DNA of 18,373 nucleotides. Origin: Gammaproteobacteria bacterium RIFCSPHIGHO2_02_FULL_42_13 (GTDB lineage: Bacteria; Pseudomonadota; Gammaproteobacteria; UBA12402). The notes beneath the pieces were generated by a model. It was not told where the DNA came from, did no database searches, and worked only from the letters and a program-made list of their open reading frames with translations. Location of the stretch: contig MGXQ01000067.1 in assembly GCA_001801405.1 (NCBI GenBank), positions 2,805 through 21,177 of the forward strand. The letters run 5' to 3'. The position numbers and the translations under genes were made by a program. This document shows positions 7,638 to 15,333 of this stretch, piece after piece (the first letter of the stretch is position 1; each line of letters starts with the position of its first letter).

Positions 7638-9851
7638 TTAACCCGTTGTCGATATGAGTTCAGCATATATTCCTTTTGCCTGTACCAATTCATCGTGTTT
7701 ACCCTGCTCAACAATTTTTCCCTTATCCAAAACGATAATTTGATCACTATCACGAATGGTACTCAGACGATGCGCAATCACCACCGTCGTACACCCTCGT
7801 CGTCTTAAATTATTATCTATCTCCATCTCCGTAATAGAATCTAATGCGCTCGTCGCCTCATCCATAACAACTATCCGCGGATTAGACACTAATGCTCTTG
7901 CAATTTCTAATCGTTGTCGCTGCCCGCCACTAAAATTAGTGCCCCCCTCTCTCACCATTGCATCATATCCTCCGGGTCTGGCCGTAATGTCAGAATGAAT
8001 CAACGCATCTTTTGCAGCACTAATTATTTGCTGCTCCGAGATTGACCGATCCCACATCGTTAAGTTTTCTCTAATAGTTCCGTCAAACATAATGATATCC
8101 TGGTCAACTAATGCAAGCGAGCTGGTTAATACATCCCGAGGCCAATGATCGATTTTTTCTCCATCTAAAAATATCTCTCCAGCCCAAGGCGCGTATAATT
8201 GCATAATTAACCTAGCAATCGTTGACTTTCCAGAACCGGAGGCCCCCACAATAGCAACTCTACTGCCAGGTTGTATTTTTAATTCAAAATTCTCGACCAA
8301 CGGTGGCTCTAAAAGACTATATCCAAAAGTAATATTTTTGAGTTCTAAATAACCTGAAAGCTTTCGCTCTTTTTCAATCTCTTCCTTCGAACGTGATTCG
8401 ACTAATGGCAAAGGCAGTGCCTGATAGTTAAACACATCATCAAGTCGCAACATGTTGCCTTCCAGAGTTTGAAATTTTCCGATAGTATTGACCAGTAAGT
8501 TTACTGGAGAAAGAAAACTGCCCATCAATGCCTGAAAAGCAACCAATGTTCCGATCGTGATATGCCCATTAATCACAAAAAAACCACCAATACCCAGTAT
8601 AAGCGCAACACTCAAAGATTGTAATAATACAGGCAGGTTCGTTAACGCTGCTGTTTTCGATTGCAGATATTGCGCAATATTTAATATTCTAGATTGCCCA
8701 CCAATAATAGTTGAAAACAAATCATTCTCTCTTCCAGAGGCTTTAATAGTTTCCATAACAAACAATCCTGCAAACATCGACCCAAAAAATTTCCCCTGCT
8801 GTACCGACAACTCTCGGCTCTTATTTTTTCTAATGGTCGAAATAAAACGCATGACAACTATATTAGTAACTGCAATCAAAACAACAACGCCTGTCAATGA
8901 AATGTTCAAGTAAAGCATTAATATTAAATAAAAAGAAGCCATTATGCTGTTAATAATAACTTCTGTAAAATCACTCGAAATCACGTTAGCAATTTCATTA
9001 TTAAGGGAAATTCGATTTGAAATATCACCCGCTAATCGTTGTGAGAAAAAAGTCATGGGTAATTTTAAAACATGCCAAAGAAACTTACCCGATTCCTTGA
9101 TGGCAAGCGTTAATTTTAACTTGATCAAATAATATTGCCGCAACCAAGAAAGCAACATCTGAATAACTAAAGTCACACCCATACCAATCAGCAATGGAGA
9201 TAACCAAGAATGGAGCTTCAAAATTAAAAACTTATCCACAAATACCTTTGAAAAAATAGGCGCCAACATCCCCGGAATAACTAGCGCTATGCCTACTAAA
9301 ATAAGATAAAATACAGACGGCATTATTCCTTCAGAACGATTAATAAGACTTTTAGAAATACCGGGGGGACTGCCACCGGGATGAAAATCTTTTCCTGGCG
9401 TAAACTGCAATACGATACCGGTAAAAGAGGTATTAAATTCTTCAAAAGAAACAACGCGCGGGCCTGAATCAGGATCATTAAGATAAACTTTGTTTTTTTC
9501 AATTCCTTCAACAACTAAAAAATGATTGAAGTTCCAAAAAATAACGTAGGGCGGCTTAATCTTCTTTAACCCCTCAAGCTCGTGTCGCTCCGCGAGCACA
9601 TCAAATCCATATTTCTGAGCGGCTTTAACCATGTTGATTGCTTTGCTACCATCACGAGACACACCACATTCAACTCTCAATTTTTCTAAAGGCATAAAGA
9701 GTTTATAGTAACTCATGATGATACCTAAACTCGCGGCACCGCATTCTAACGCCTCCATTTGAATAACGGTCGGCGTTGTAACTCGTTTTACAACGAAATC
9801 AAATTCTTTTAATTCTTTAGGTTCTAATTCTTCAGGTTCTTGGGTTGTCAT
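7638..9851 (-). CDS. NHLM-type peptidase-containing ABC exporter (C39)
   Basis: A 737-residue protein joining a leader peptidase, a membrane domain and an ATPase. The C39 papain-like domain (about 25-150) has the catalytic Cys37 in ALECGAAS, His110 in NFNHFLVVEG and Asp126 in LNDPDSG, so it should cut precursors after Gly-Gly. The membrane domain spans about 175-460. The ATPase has Walker A GASGSGKST at 536-544, signature FSGGQ at 640-644, Walker B IVVMDEA at 660-666 and His694. The organisation matches the peptidase/permease/ATPase of NHLM microcin systems and class II bacteriocin exporters. It is flanked by six-base gaps on both sides, so it is firmly in the export operon. The Gly-Gly leaders of the three small genes nearby are its expected substrates. 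Confidence 0.95.
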   Translation of the reverse strand: MTTQEPEELEPKELKEFDFVVKRVTTPTVIQMEALECGAASLGIIMSYYKLFMPLEKLRVECGVSRDGSKAINMVKAAQKYGFDVLAERHELEGLKKIKPPYVIFWNFNHFLVVEGIEKNKVYLNDPDSGPRVVSFEEFNTSFTGIVLQFTPGKDFHPGGSPPGISKSLINRSEGIMPSVFYLILVGIALVIPGMLAPIFSKVFVDKFLILKLHSWLSPLLIGMGVTLVIQMLLSWLRQYYLIKLKLTLAIKESGKFLWHVLKLPMTFFSQRLAGDISNRISLNNEIANVISSDFTEVIINSIMASFYLILMLYLNISLTGVVVLIAVTNIVVMRFISTIRKNKSRELSVQQGKFFGSMFAGLFVMETIKASGRENDLFSTIIGGQSRILNIAQYLQSKTAALTNLPVLLQSLSVALILGIGGFFVINGHITIGTLVAFQALMGSFLSPVNLLVNTIGKFQTLEGNMLRLDDVFNYQALPLPLVESRSKEEIEKERKLSGYLELKNITFGYSLLEPPLVENFELKIQPGSRVAIVGASGSGKSTIARLIMQLYAPWAGEIFLDGEKIDHWPRDVLTSSLALVDQDIIMFDGTIRENLTMWDRSISEQQIISAAKDALIHSDITARPGGYDAMVREGGTNFSGGQRQRLEIARALVSNPRIVVMDEATSALDSITEMEIDNNLRRRGCTTVVIAHRLSTIRDSDQIIVLDKGKIVEQGKHDELVQAKGIYAELISTTG

Positions 9852-9857
9852 AATTTT

Positions 9858-11006
9858 TTACCCGCCTAATGCTTTCTTAAAAACAGGAATAACCAAACTA
9901 ATGGGTCTCTGCTCTTTAATAGTGATAAAGGCATTGCAAAATGTTCCACTATTTATTTTTATAGGAGGTCCCTTGGACGATGTCCATTCATAACCACTTT
10001 TGATTGCAGAATTTGGTTTTAAATCAGCCTCAACAGCAATAGGTGCACCCGATGCAGACATTTGTTGCACCAGCTTTTCATCTCCCAACACCTTAAGCAT
10101 ATTTTGACGAGTGGCTGGAAAAACCGAAACGCTTTTTACCACGCCCCTCATCATGCCATATTCCTCTGGCTGAACGGTAGATGGAGAAATTAATAAACTC
10201 ATCCCCGGCTCAATTTTCTTGCCCTCTAATGCTGGAACATAAATAACGGCTTCTAACTCACTCACATTCTTACCCGACAGCTCAATACTCGCGAGCGGAT
10301 CCCCTACATTAACAATACTATCGTAATTCACATCCACAGATAAGACTCTTCCCGTGTAAGGACTCAAAATATTATGCGCCTCTTCATATTGATTCAACAA
10401 AATCTCCAGCTTATCTTCCATCGTTTTCAAGGCTTGGGAGGCGGACAAATCCTCAATATCTAAGTCTTTTATCTGTTTTTCTGTACTGACCATTTGATTC
10501 TCAATTTCAAAAACACTCTGTTGAGTTACTAACCCATCTTTTAATAATTCCATTTTATTTTTTTTTGTTTTTTCTAACGTCTCTAAGTTTTTTTGTAAAT
10601 TAATGAGCGTCTGTTTGCGAAGCTCGGCTTTTTTAAGCGCCGCATCCTGTTCTTGTTGCAACTGTTGTCGTTGGAAATAAATATCCTGCAAGAGACTCCC
10701 TCTTTCAACTCTGAATAGGGTGTCGCCCAATCTAACAAAATCGCCTTCATCTATTGAAACATCGGTTATTTTGCCGCTCACGCCGGAGCTAACGATATTA
10801 ACCCCGCCCGTTTTCATTAGCATACAGGGGCCTAAAACCTTGGTGGCAACAGATCCAAAAATACTCCAAAAAATACCTATTCCTATAATCACTAATAAAA
10901 CGAGCAAGACGATCCAACCTTTTGGATCGATTACTTCCACGATCTGATCTAATCTATCCGGAGAAGATAATTTATTCATGGCCGTCTTTCGAAAAACAAC
11001 TGACAT
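9858..11006 (-). CDS. HlyD-family periplasmic adaptor (NHLM type)
   Basis: A 382-residue membrane fusion protein linking the inner-membrane ABC exporter to the outer-membrane channel. A single membrane helix lies at about 31-50 after a short cytoplasmic N-terminus. Residues about 68-100 form the first half of a lipoyl-like domain (GKITDVSIDEGDFVRLGDTL). A long alpha-helical coiled-coil hairpin follows at about 103-213, the second lipoyl half at 215-245 (SPYTGRVLSVDV), then a beta-barrel region. Length and order fit the HlyD member of NHLM secretion systems. The ATG has AGGAG seven bases upstream. It is 16 bases after the TolC-like gene and six before the C39 exporter. Confidence 0.92.
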   Translation of the reverse strand: MSVVFRKTAMNKLSSPDRLDQIVEVIDPKGWIVLLVLLVIIGIGIFWSIFGSVATKVLGPCMLMKTGGVNIVSSGVSGKITDVSIDEGDFVRLGDTLFRVERGSLLQDIYFQRQQLQQEQDAALKKAELRKQTLINLQKNLETLEKTKKNKMELLKDGLVTQQSVFEIENQMVSTEKQIKDLDIEDLSASQALKTMEDKLEILLNQYEEAHNILSPYTGRVLSVDVNYDSIVNVGDPLASIELSGKNVSELEAVIYVPALEGKKIEPGMSLLISPSTVQPEEYGMMRGVVKSVSVFPATRQNMLKVLGDEKLVQQMSASGAPIAVEADLKPNSAIKSGYEWTSSKGPPIKINSGTFCNAFITIKEQRPISLVIPVFKKALGG

Positions 11007-11022
11007 TCCATATCTCCTATAG

Positions 11023-12531
11023 TTACATAATACTCTTAATGGAAACCCTATATACCCCTTGATCTGGCGTAATCAAAAACCCTGAATTAAAAGCAAACTT
11101 TGCCAAGAATTTTGAATAATCAGCCTGATTACTGATACGACTAAGCTCTGCATTTCTTAAATCATTTTCAGTATTAATAACATCAATCAATGTTGAGACA
11201 CCCAGATTGGCTTTTTTCGTTTCATTTTTAACAGTAGCATCATAGTCATCAACCGAGAGTAATGATGCCTCCAATTGCGACACTGACGTCTGTAAACCAG
11301 AAGAAGATAACATAATATCAAGACGCATTTCTCTTATTAAATCCCATAAATCGATTTTGCTTTTCTCAAGTTGAGCAATAGTATCTTTCAATGCGCCCGT
11401 CGTTGCATTATTACCAAAATAAAATTTATACGTAATTTCTGCTCCTGCCTTTGGACCACTCAAATCTTTTTCATCCAACGCCTGATAAACTTTTTCTCCC
11501 TCGTGCAAACTCGCATAGCCTGCTGTTACATCCAGATTCAATGTATCTTTTTTATCATTACTTGCTTTTTCAAGCTTGAGTTTATTGGCCGCCACAGTAT
11601 TTTCTTGTGCTAACAAATCCTGCCTGTGCGTTAATGAGTATGATATATAATGTGAAACGTTAGCGTATTTCGTGATTTTTTCTTTATCAACCGGTGGAAA
11701 GGACGAAATAGCATTCGGGAGTTGACTGTCAGACAATGCGTTAATTCCAATACTCGAAGCAAGCGCCTCCTTTGCCGCAATCAAACTCTCTTCCGCATTA
11801 ATTCTAGATGCTTTTTTTGAATAATAGTTTGCAGAAACAAGTTTTAGATTAGCAGCTGGCATTTCATCCGCTGCAATTAGTTTTTTAGTATTAATCAGCA
11901 ACTGCTCTGCACGTGCTTCTGAGTCTTTATAAATTTCTAAATTTTCACTCGCCACTTTACAATCCCAATAGGCTAAAATCGTACCTAATGCATTTTTTGA
12001 CATTTCATAGACCAACTTGTCCTTCGATGACTGATAAGTGAACTGTGCTGCTCGCAAGTCATATGAGGCATCACGTCCTTTAAGAAAAGGAATAGTCACT
12101 TTAAAACTTAAATCCGCATTATTTTGAGGTTCTACACCCGTGACGTTTCGGATTGTAGACTCGGCATGTGTGAGCGTTAAACTAGGTGCTACAATAATGC
12201 CATTTTCAAATGTTTCCGATACCGCCGCATCGTAGCCATAATCCGTCTGGCGATTGATAGTCAACCCATAAAGCGTATCTTGTGATGCTAATAAAGGCGA
12301 TTCTGTATGGTCATAATTCGCTGACGTAGTAAAGCTAGGATCAAATGCACCTTGCTCTTTTTGCAAAAGTCCCTGCTTTGAATAAACGGTTTGTTTTTGA
12401 AGTTTGATCGATGGATTATGTTGTAACGTTTGATAAAGCGCCGCAGATAAAGTAAGCGTATAGGAGGCAAAAGAAGCTCCTGTCAACAGACAAAGACTAG
12501 TGATGTAGATTCCTGCTAATCCAACCCTCAT
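11023..12531 (-). CDS. TolC-family outer-membrane efflux protein
   Basis: An outer-membrane channel protein expected to form the exit duct for the exporter. From the chosen start it has 502 residues with a Sec signal peptide (MRVGLAGIYITSLCLLTGAS, then FA before the likely cut at S-Y). The mature part is rich in long amphipathic helices and begins LSAALYQTLQHNPSIKLQKQ, typical of TolC/OEP proteins, with repeated helical halves (for example SKDKLVYEMSKNALGTILAY and the later VSTLIDVINTENDLRNAEL). The frame allows an ATG nine bases upstream (12540), but AAGG directly abuts that ATG and lies nine bases before the one at 12531, so 12531 is preferred. It is the first gene of the export operon. Confidence 0.92.
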   Translation of the reverse strand: MRVGLAGIYITSLCLLTGASFASYTLTLSAALYQTLQHNPSIKLQKQTVYSKQGLLQKEQGAFDPSFTTSANYDHTESPLLASQDTLYGLTINRQTDYGYDAAVSETFENGIIVAPSLTLTHAESTIRNVTGVEPQNNADLSFKVTIPFLKGRDASYDLRAAQFTYQSSKDKLVYEMSKNALGTILAYWDCKVASENLEIYKDSEARAEQLLINTKKLIAADEMPAANLKLVSANYYSKKASRINAEESLIAAKEALASSIGINALSDSQLPNAISSFPPVDKEKITKYANVSHYISYSLTHRQDLLAQENTVAANKLKLEKASNDKKDTLNLDVTAGYASLHEGEKVYQALDEKDLSGPKAGAEITYKFYFGNNATTGALKDTIAQLEKSKIDLWDLIREMRLDIMLSSSGLQTSVSQLEASLLSVDDYDATVKNETKKANLGVSTLIDVINTENDLRNAELSRISNQADYSKFLAKFAFNSGFLITPDQGVYRVSIKSIM

Positions 12532-12676
12532 GTTACTCATCCTTAACCAACATGCTCACCATCTGTACAAGATGCTCGGCAGGAGAACCTGGGGCAATCT
12601 AAAAAGAAGCATTACATATTTTCTCTTAGACACCCCAGATCACTCCTCACTTCATCCACAGGCGACGAAGCTTTCT

Positions 12677-12946
12677 TTACACCACGTACACAATCGCAGA
12701 AATAACATCACTAGCCATATATCCATCACCCCCACTCGCGCAAGCCCCCCAGAATGCACCGGCGGATCCAGATCCACCACTAATCTGGGTTAACATGTCT
12801 GATGATAACTTGTTAGTTGATTCTATTTCGGCCGTGAACTGATCGATCGTCACGCCTTTACTTGCTAAAAACGCTTTTCGATCTTTCGATGCCTTAAATT
12901 TCTTAAGAAATGTAGGATCTTTTAACAAACTTGATACTTTACTCAT
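12677..12946 (-). CDS. Double-glycine precursor peptide 1
   Basis: An 89-residue precursor. The leader (1-58) begins MSKVSSLLKDPTFLKKF and ends LSSDMLTQISGG, a classic C39 cleavage motif. It is reminiscent of Nif11-like leaders but shorter, and I cannot place it in a named family. The 31-residue core (59-89) is small and hydrophobic, rich in Gly, Ala and Ser, with a single Cys69 in FWGACASGG and a C-terminus SAIVYVV. The leader is identical to precursor 2 at 54 of 58 positions. The ATG has AGGA upstream in an AAGGAAGAAG tract. It lies between precursor 2 and the TolC-like gene and has its own promoter. Product identity (modified peptide, probably bacteriocin-like) is inferred from context. 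Confidence 0.85.
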   Translation of the reverse strand: MSKVSSLLKDPTFLKKFKASKDRKAFLASKGVTIDQFTAEIESTNKLSSDMLTQISGGSGSAGAFWGACASGGDGYMASDVISAIVYVV

Positions 12947-13022
12947 ATTGTCTTCTTCCTTAAATAAATATAAAAAATGTCATCGGCTGACTATTATTGC
13001 ATAATACCTCGCCTCGAATTTA

Positions 13023-13051
13023 AGTATAGGCGCCCCATCTGTTTTTATCAA
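13023..13051 (-). promoter_or_regulatory. Sigma-70 promoter of precursor 1
   Basis: On the minus strand TTGATA (13046-13051) and TATACT (13023-13028) are separated by exactly 17 bases. The implied transcript starts near 13016, giving a leader of about 70 bases before the ATG. The same arrangement recurs 600 bases away before precursor 2. The strong terminator at 13059-13097 sits just upstream, so this promoter starts a fresh transcript. Confidence 0.75.
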
Positions 13052-13058
13052 CCCGTAA

Positions 13059-13097
13059 AATAAAAATCCCCGCTGCAAGCAGACGGGGATTTTTATT
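13059..13097. terminator. Bidirectional rho-independent terminator between the precursors
   Basis: A perfect 14-pair stem, AATAAAAATCCCCG with CGGGGATTTTTATT, around a CTG/CAG extension. T runs occur on either strand. On the minus strand it lies downstream of precursor 2 and eight bases upstream of the precursor 1 promoter. It should isolate the two precursor transcripts. Confidence 0.8.
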
Positions 13098-13107
13098 ATT
13101 GATCGCC

Positions 13108-13128
13108 TGCGCGAAGTAAATTCGCGCA
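13108..13128. repeat. Hairpin in inter-precursor array
   Basis: TGCGCGAA pairs with TTCGCGCA around a five-base loop (GTAAA), an 8-pair perfect stem. No T run follows, so it is not an obvious terminator. It is the second of four hairpins in a row. Confidence 0.6.
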
Positions 13129-13136
13129 AACGGCGA

Positions 13137-13166
13137 CTAAAGGGGAGATTCGCCTCTCCCCTTTAG
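13137..13166. repeat. Hairpin in inter-precursor array
   Basis: CTAAAGGGGAGA pairs with TCTCCCCTTTAG, a perfect 12-pair stem around TTCGCC. It is the third of four consecutive palindromes between the two precursor genes. It could act as an RNA 3' end stabiliser for precursor 2 or be a mobile palindrome. Confidence 0.7.
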
Positions 13167-13175
13167 AAACTCCAT

Positions 13176-13219
13176 GCGTAAAGTGCTCGCGGCAAGCCGC
13201 GAGGTATTTGCTTCGCAAT
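13176..13219. repeat. Dispersed repeat, copy 2, with hairpin
   Basis: This is the second copy of the repeat at 229-273. Within it CTCGCGGC (13186-13193) pairs with GCCGCGAG (13196-13203). It lies immediately downstream of precursor 2 and abuts the duplicated block at 13215, so the repeat may mark a recombination boundary. Confidence 0.5.
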
Positions 13220-13294
13220 CTAAAGTATTACATATTTTCTCTTTAGACACCCCAGATCGCTCCTAACTTCATCCTCAAGCGACGAAGCTTCCTT

Positions 13295-13549
13295 TTATAC
13301 CAGGTAAACAGCGGCAGTCACTATATAACTATAAAACTGACCCCCGCAATCCCCAAACACTGTTTCGCCGAGTGTTCCACCACTAATCTGGGTTAACATG
13401 TCTGGTGATAGCTTGTTAGTTGATTCTATTTCGACCGTGAACTGATCGATCGTCACGCCTTTACTTGCTAAAAACGCTTTTGCATCTTTCGATGCCTTAA
13501 GTTTCTTGAGAAATGTAGGATCTTTTAACAAACTTGATACTTTACTCAT
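13295..13549 (-). CDS. Double-glycine precursor peptide 2
   Basis: An 84-residue precursor. Its 58-residue leader differs from precursor 1 only at positions 17, 23, 39 and 49 (F/L, R/A, A/V, S/P) and ends LSPDMLTQISGG. The 26-residue core (59-84) is different: it has a single Cys68 in VFGDCGG and ends TAAVYLV. The frame is open for 34 more codons upstream, but these cross the promoter and 5' leader. The chosen ATG (complement of 13547-13549) matches precursor 1 and its AAGGAAGAAG ribosome-binding tract. It has its own promoter and lies 261 bases after the maturase gene ends. Cores of both precursors share a G-x-Cys followed by Gly-Gly and a C-terminal VY(V/L)V. Confidence 0.85.
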   Translation of the reverse strand: MSKVSSLLKDPTFLKKLKASKDAKAFLASKGVTIDQFTVEIESTNKLSPDMLTQISGGTLGETVFGDCGGQFYSYIVTAAVYLV

Positions 13550-13622
13550 ATTGTCTTCTTCCTTAAATAAATATAGAAAATGTCCTCGGCGGACTACCAC
13601 TTGCATAATCCCCCTCGAATTA

Positions 13623-13651
13623 AGTGTAGACAACCTCTCTGTTGTTATCAA
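13623..13651 (-). promoter_or_regulatory. Sigma-70 promoter of precursor 2
   Basis: On the minus strand TTGATA (13646-13651), a 17-base spacer and TACACT (13623-13628). It sits at the same relative position as the precursor 1 promoter, with one difference in the -10 box (TACACT against TATACT). The spacer sequences themselves have drifted, which suggests the boxes are under selection. Confidence 0.75.
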
Positions 13652-13810
13652 CCCATAAAAAAATCTGATAAAACATAAAAAAAATCATATCGATCTTAAC
13701 ACCTTGATAACACTCACCATCAGCGCATTCTCTTACAAAAGAAATAGTCAATTATTGGCATATTTATCGGTTATTTCGTACAAATCTTAAGGACGCGAGC
13801 TCAGAAAATA

Positions 13811-15172
13811 TTATTCTGGCGGAAACAAAACATCCCATACATCAGGCTTTTTTAGTTTAAAACTATACAACCTATCTAAACACCATTCAACCCGATCACA
13901 TAACGCTTGACAATAATCTGATAAGTCATTTTTACTATAACCCGCCCCATCCCACGCCGATTTATAACAGGACTTGCAAAATGCAGAAGCCCAACAGTTT
14001 AAACATTTATCTTTTAACACATCTTGCCAACCATCAATAATTTTTTTGATCTTATTAAAGTCATATCCTTGACTAACATCGCCTATTTTCATGGATTCAC
14101 AGCGTTCACAAATCGACAGTGTCCCATCTACATTCAAAAGAACAACACTACCAGGCACGCAAGATACAAAAGGTCGAAATCCATCTTCATTCACCGGCTT
14201 GCACATAGCAATAAATGCTTTTCCTGTTTCACACCAATCCTTAAGCAGAGGCTCTTTTAAGATATCTGCCCTGGCTTGACAGGTAACCAATTTAGCCATT
14301 GCCCATTCATCAATTTTTCGTCGTTCCGCTTCGCGCGTCGTTCCATGCTCCCGATAGATAGTATCGTAATAATCAGCCGCTAGTCGAAAGGTATTCTGCG
14401 CAACAGGAGGAAGCTGAGATTTAAAAAAATCATTAATATCATCACAATCAATAGGCGGTGCCAACACACTATTAACTGCTACATGCGATTGATAATACGC
14501 AGGGTAATCATGATGTAGTTTTAATAAATTATTATAAACAATATCAAAAACACCCTGTTTATTTGAAAATGAACGATATCGATCATTTATCTGCTTGGAT
14601 CCGTCAATACTCACGAAAATAGTAATCTCATTTTTCACTAAAAAAGCCGCAATTTCATCGTTAAATACAGTAAGATTCGTCGTTGTTAACATTCTATCAG
14701 AACATTCTGGAAGCTCCTCTTTGACTCTACCAACAATATACTTCATTAAATCAAAGTTAAGCATCGGTTCACCACCATAAAATGCAATGGCGGGCTTTGT
14801 GCCCGCATATTTTTTAAGAAATGCAATCCCCTGCTCTGCCATCGATTTTGAAAGCACTTGATGGCTTCGTACCCTGTTTTTAAGAGTTTCCTCCCCGCCG
14901 CTATACGGACAATAAGCACACCGTAGATTACAGTCTTCGGTCAGATTAAATATGAATTTATTACATTTTACCGCTTTTATTTCTTCTAAGCTGGGAACCG
15001 CATAACCCGCCAAGGATTTCTCCGAAAAAACCTCCTCACACAGGCGAAACATCGTTTCGCTTAAGTTTTTCCCTCCCAAAAAATAATCGATAAAGGCCGC
15101 GTTCTGACTCAATAACATCTTTCCTGTTTTTCCGTCATAAACAAAATCATCCCCAATAAATTTTGTTAGCAT
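13811..15172 (-). CDS. Radical SAM/SPASM peptide maturase
   Basis: Expected to install a radical-based modification in the precursor cores. From the chosen ATG it has 453 residues. The radical SAM cluster motif CNLRCAYC has Cys81, Cys85 and Cys88, followed by PYSGG. The SAM-binding GGEP is at 133-136. The C-terminal SPASM domain shows Cys338, 11 residues, Gly, 4 residues, Cys355, then Cys390-x2-Cys393-x5-Cys399-x2-Cys402 and Cys421/Cys425, enough to bind two auxiliary 4Fe-4S clusters. Residues 1-75 may form a leader-recognition domain. The overall look is that of ranthipeptide/sactipeptide maturases, but the exact chemistry cannot be read. A GTG start at 15208 is possible but lacks a ribosome-binding site. 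The ATG has AGAGG 12 bases upstream, and a TATAAA box at 15215-15220 would fit it. Confidence 0.88.
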   Translation of the reverse strand: MLTKFIGDDFVYDGKTGKMLLSQNAAFIDYFLGGKNLSETMFRLCEEVFSEKSLAGYAVPSLEEIKAVKCNKFIFNLTEDCNLRCAYCPYSGGEETLKNRVRSHQVLSKSMAEQGIAFLKKYAGTKPAIAFYGGEPMLNFDLMKYIVGRVKEELPECSDRMLTTTNLTVFNDEIAAFLVKNEITIFVSIDGSKQINDRYRSFSNKQGVFDIVYNNLLKLHHDYPAYYQSHVAVNSVLAPPIDCDDINDFFKSQLPPVAQNTFRLAADYYDTIYREHGTTREAERRKIDEWAMAKLVTCQARADILKEPLLKDWCETGKAFIAMCKPVNEDGFRPFVSCVPGSVVLLNVDGTLSICERCESMKIGDVSQGYDFNKIKKIIDGWQDVLKDKCLNCWASAFCKSCYKSAWDGAGYSKNDLSDYCQALCDRVEWCLDRLYSFKLKKPDVWDVLFPPE

Positions 15173-15270
15173 ATCAAATTCATGCCTCTTTAAAAAAATA
15201 CAACGCACTCACTTTTTATACTACCAAGATACTCAAAAGCATTGCAAGCAGAGAACTCAAAATCTACACC

Positions 15271-15299
15271 TTGAAAATCTGATCATGTGCTGCTACACT
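15271..15299 (+). promoter_or_regulatory. Sigma-70 promoter of precursor 3
   Basis: TTGAAA (15271-15276), a 17-base spacer and TACACT (15294-15299). The implied start near 15306 leaves a leader of about 28 bases. The -10 box is identical to that of precursor 2, and the -35 differs from the other two by one base. Confidence 0.75.
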
Positions 15300-15333
15300 A
15301 AAAATGTTGTTATTAATTTAAGGAAAAATGAAC

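Larger units (their letters stand above)
12594..13060. repeat. Duplicated precursor unit, copy A
   Basis: This block repeats at 13215-13660. Promoter elements lie at the same relative positions (offset exactly 600), the leader coding part is offset by 603, and the 3' flank by about 621 after different core lengths. Conserved parts are the promoter, the leader, the last codons and about 80 bases of 3' flank (shared GCAATCTAAA and TCTTAGACACCCCAGATC against TTTAGACACCCCAGATC). The core coding segment is the main divergent part. Block edges are approximate. Confidence 0.7.
13215..13660. repeat. Duplicated precursor unit, copy B
   Basis: Partner of copy A (12594-13060). It carries promoter, leader, core and 3' flank in the same order. 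The hairpin array 13059-13203 lies between the copies. The edges were set by eye from the shared GCAATCTAAA and TATCAACCC segments. Confidence 0.7.

Noticed and set aside
13550..13651. N-terminal extension of precursor 2 by 34 residues
   Set aside because: It runs through the promoter -10 region and 5' leader; precursor 1 starts at the matching internal ATG.
13663..13810. Terminator after the maturase gene
   Set aside because: There is a T-rich run on the minus strand near 13676-13683 but only weak stems before it; not convincing.
13811..15172. Anaerobic sulfatase maturase as identity of the radical SAM gene
   Set aside because: No sulfatase is nearby, and Gly-Gly precursors lie directly downstream.
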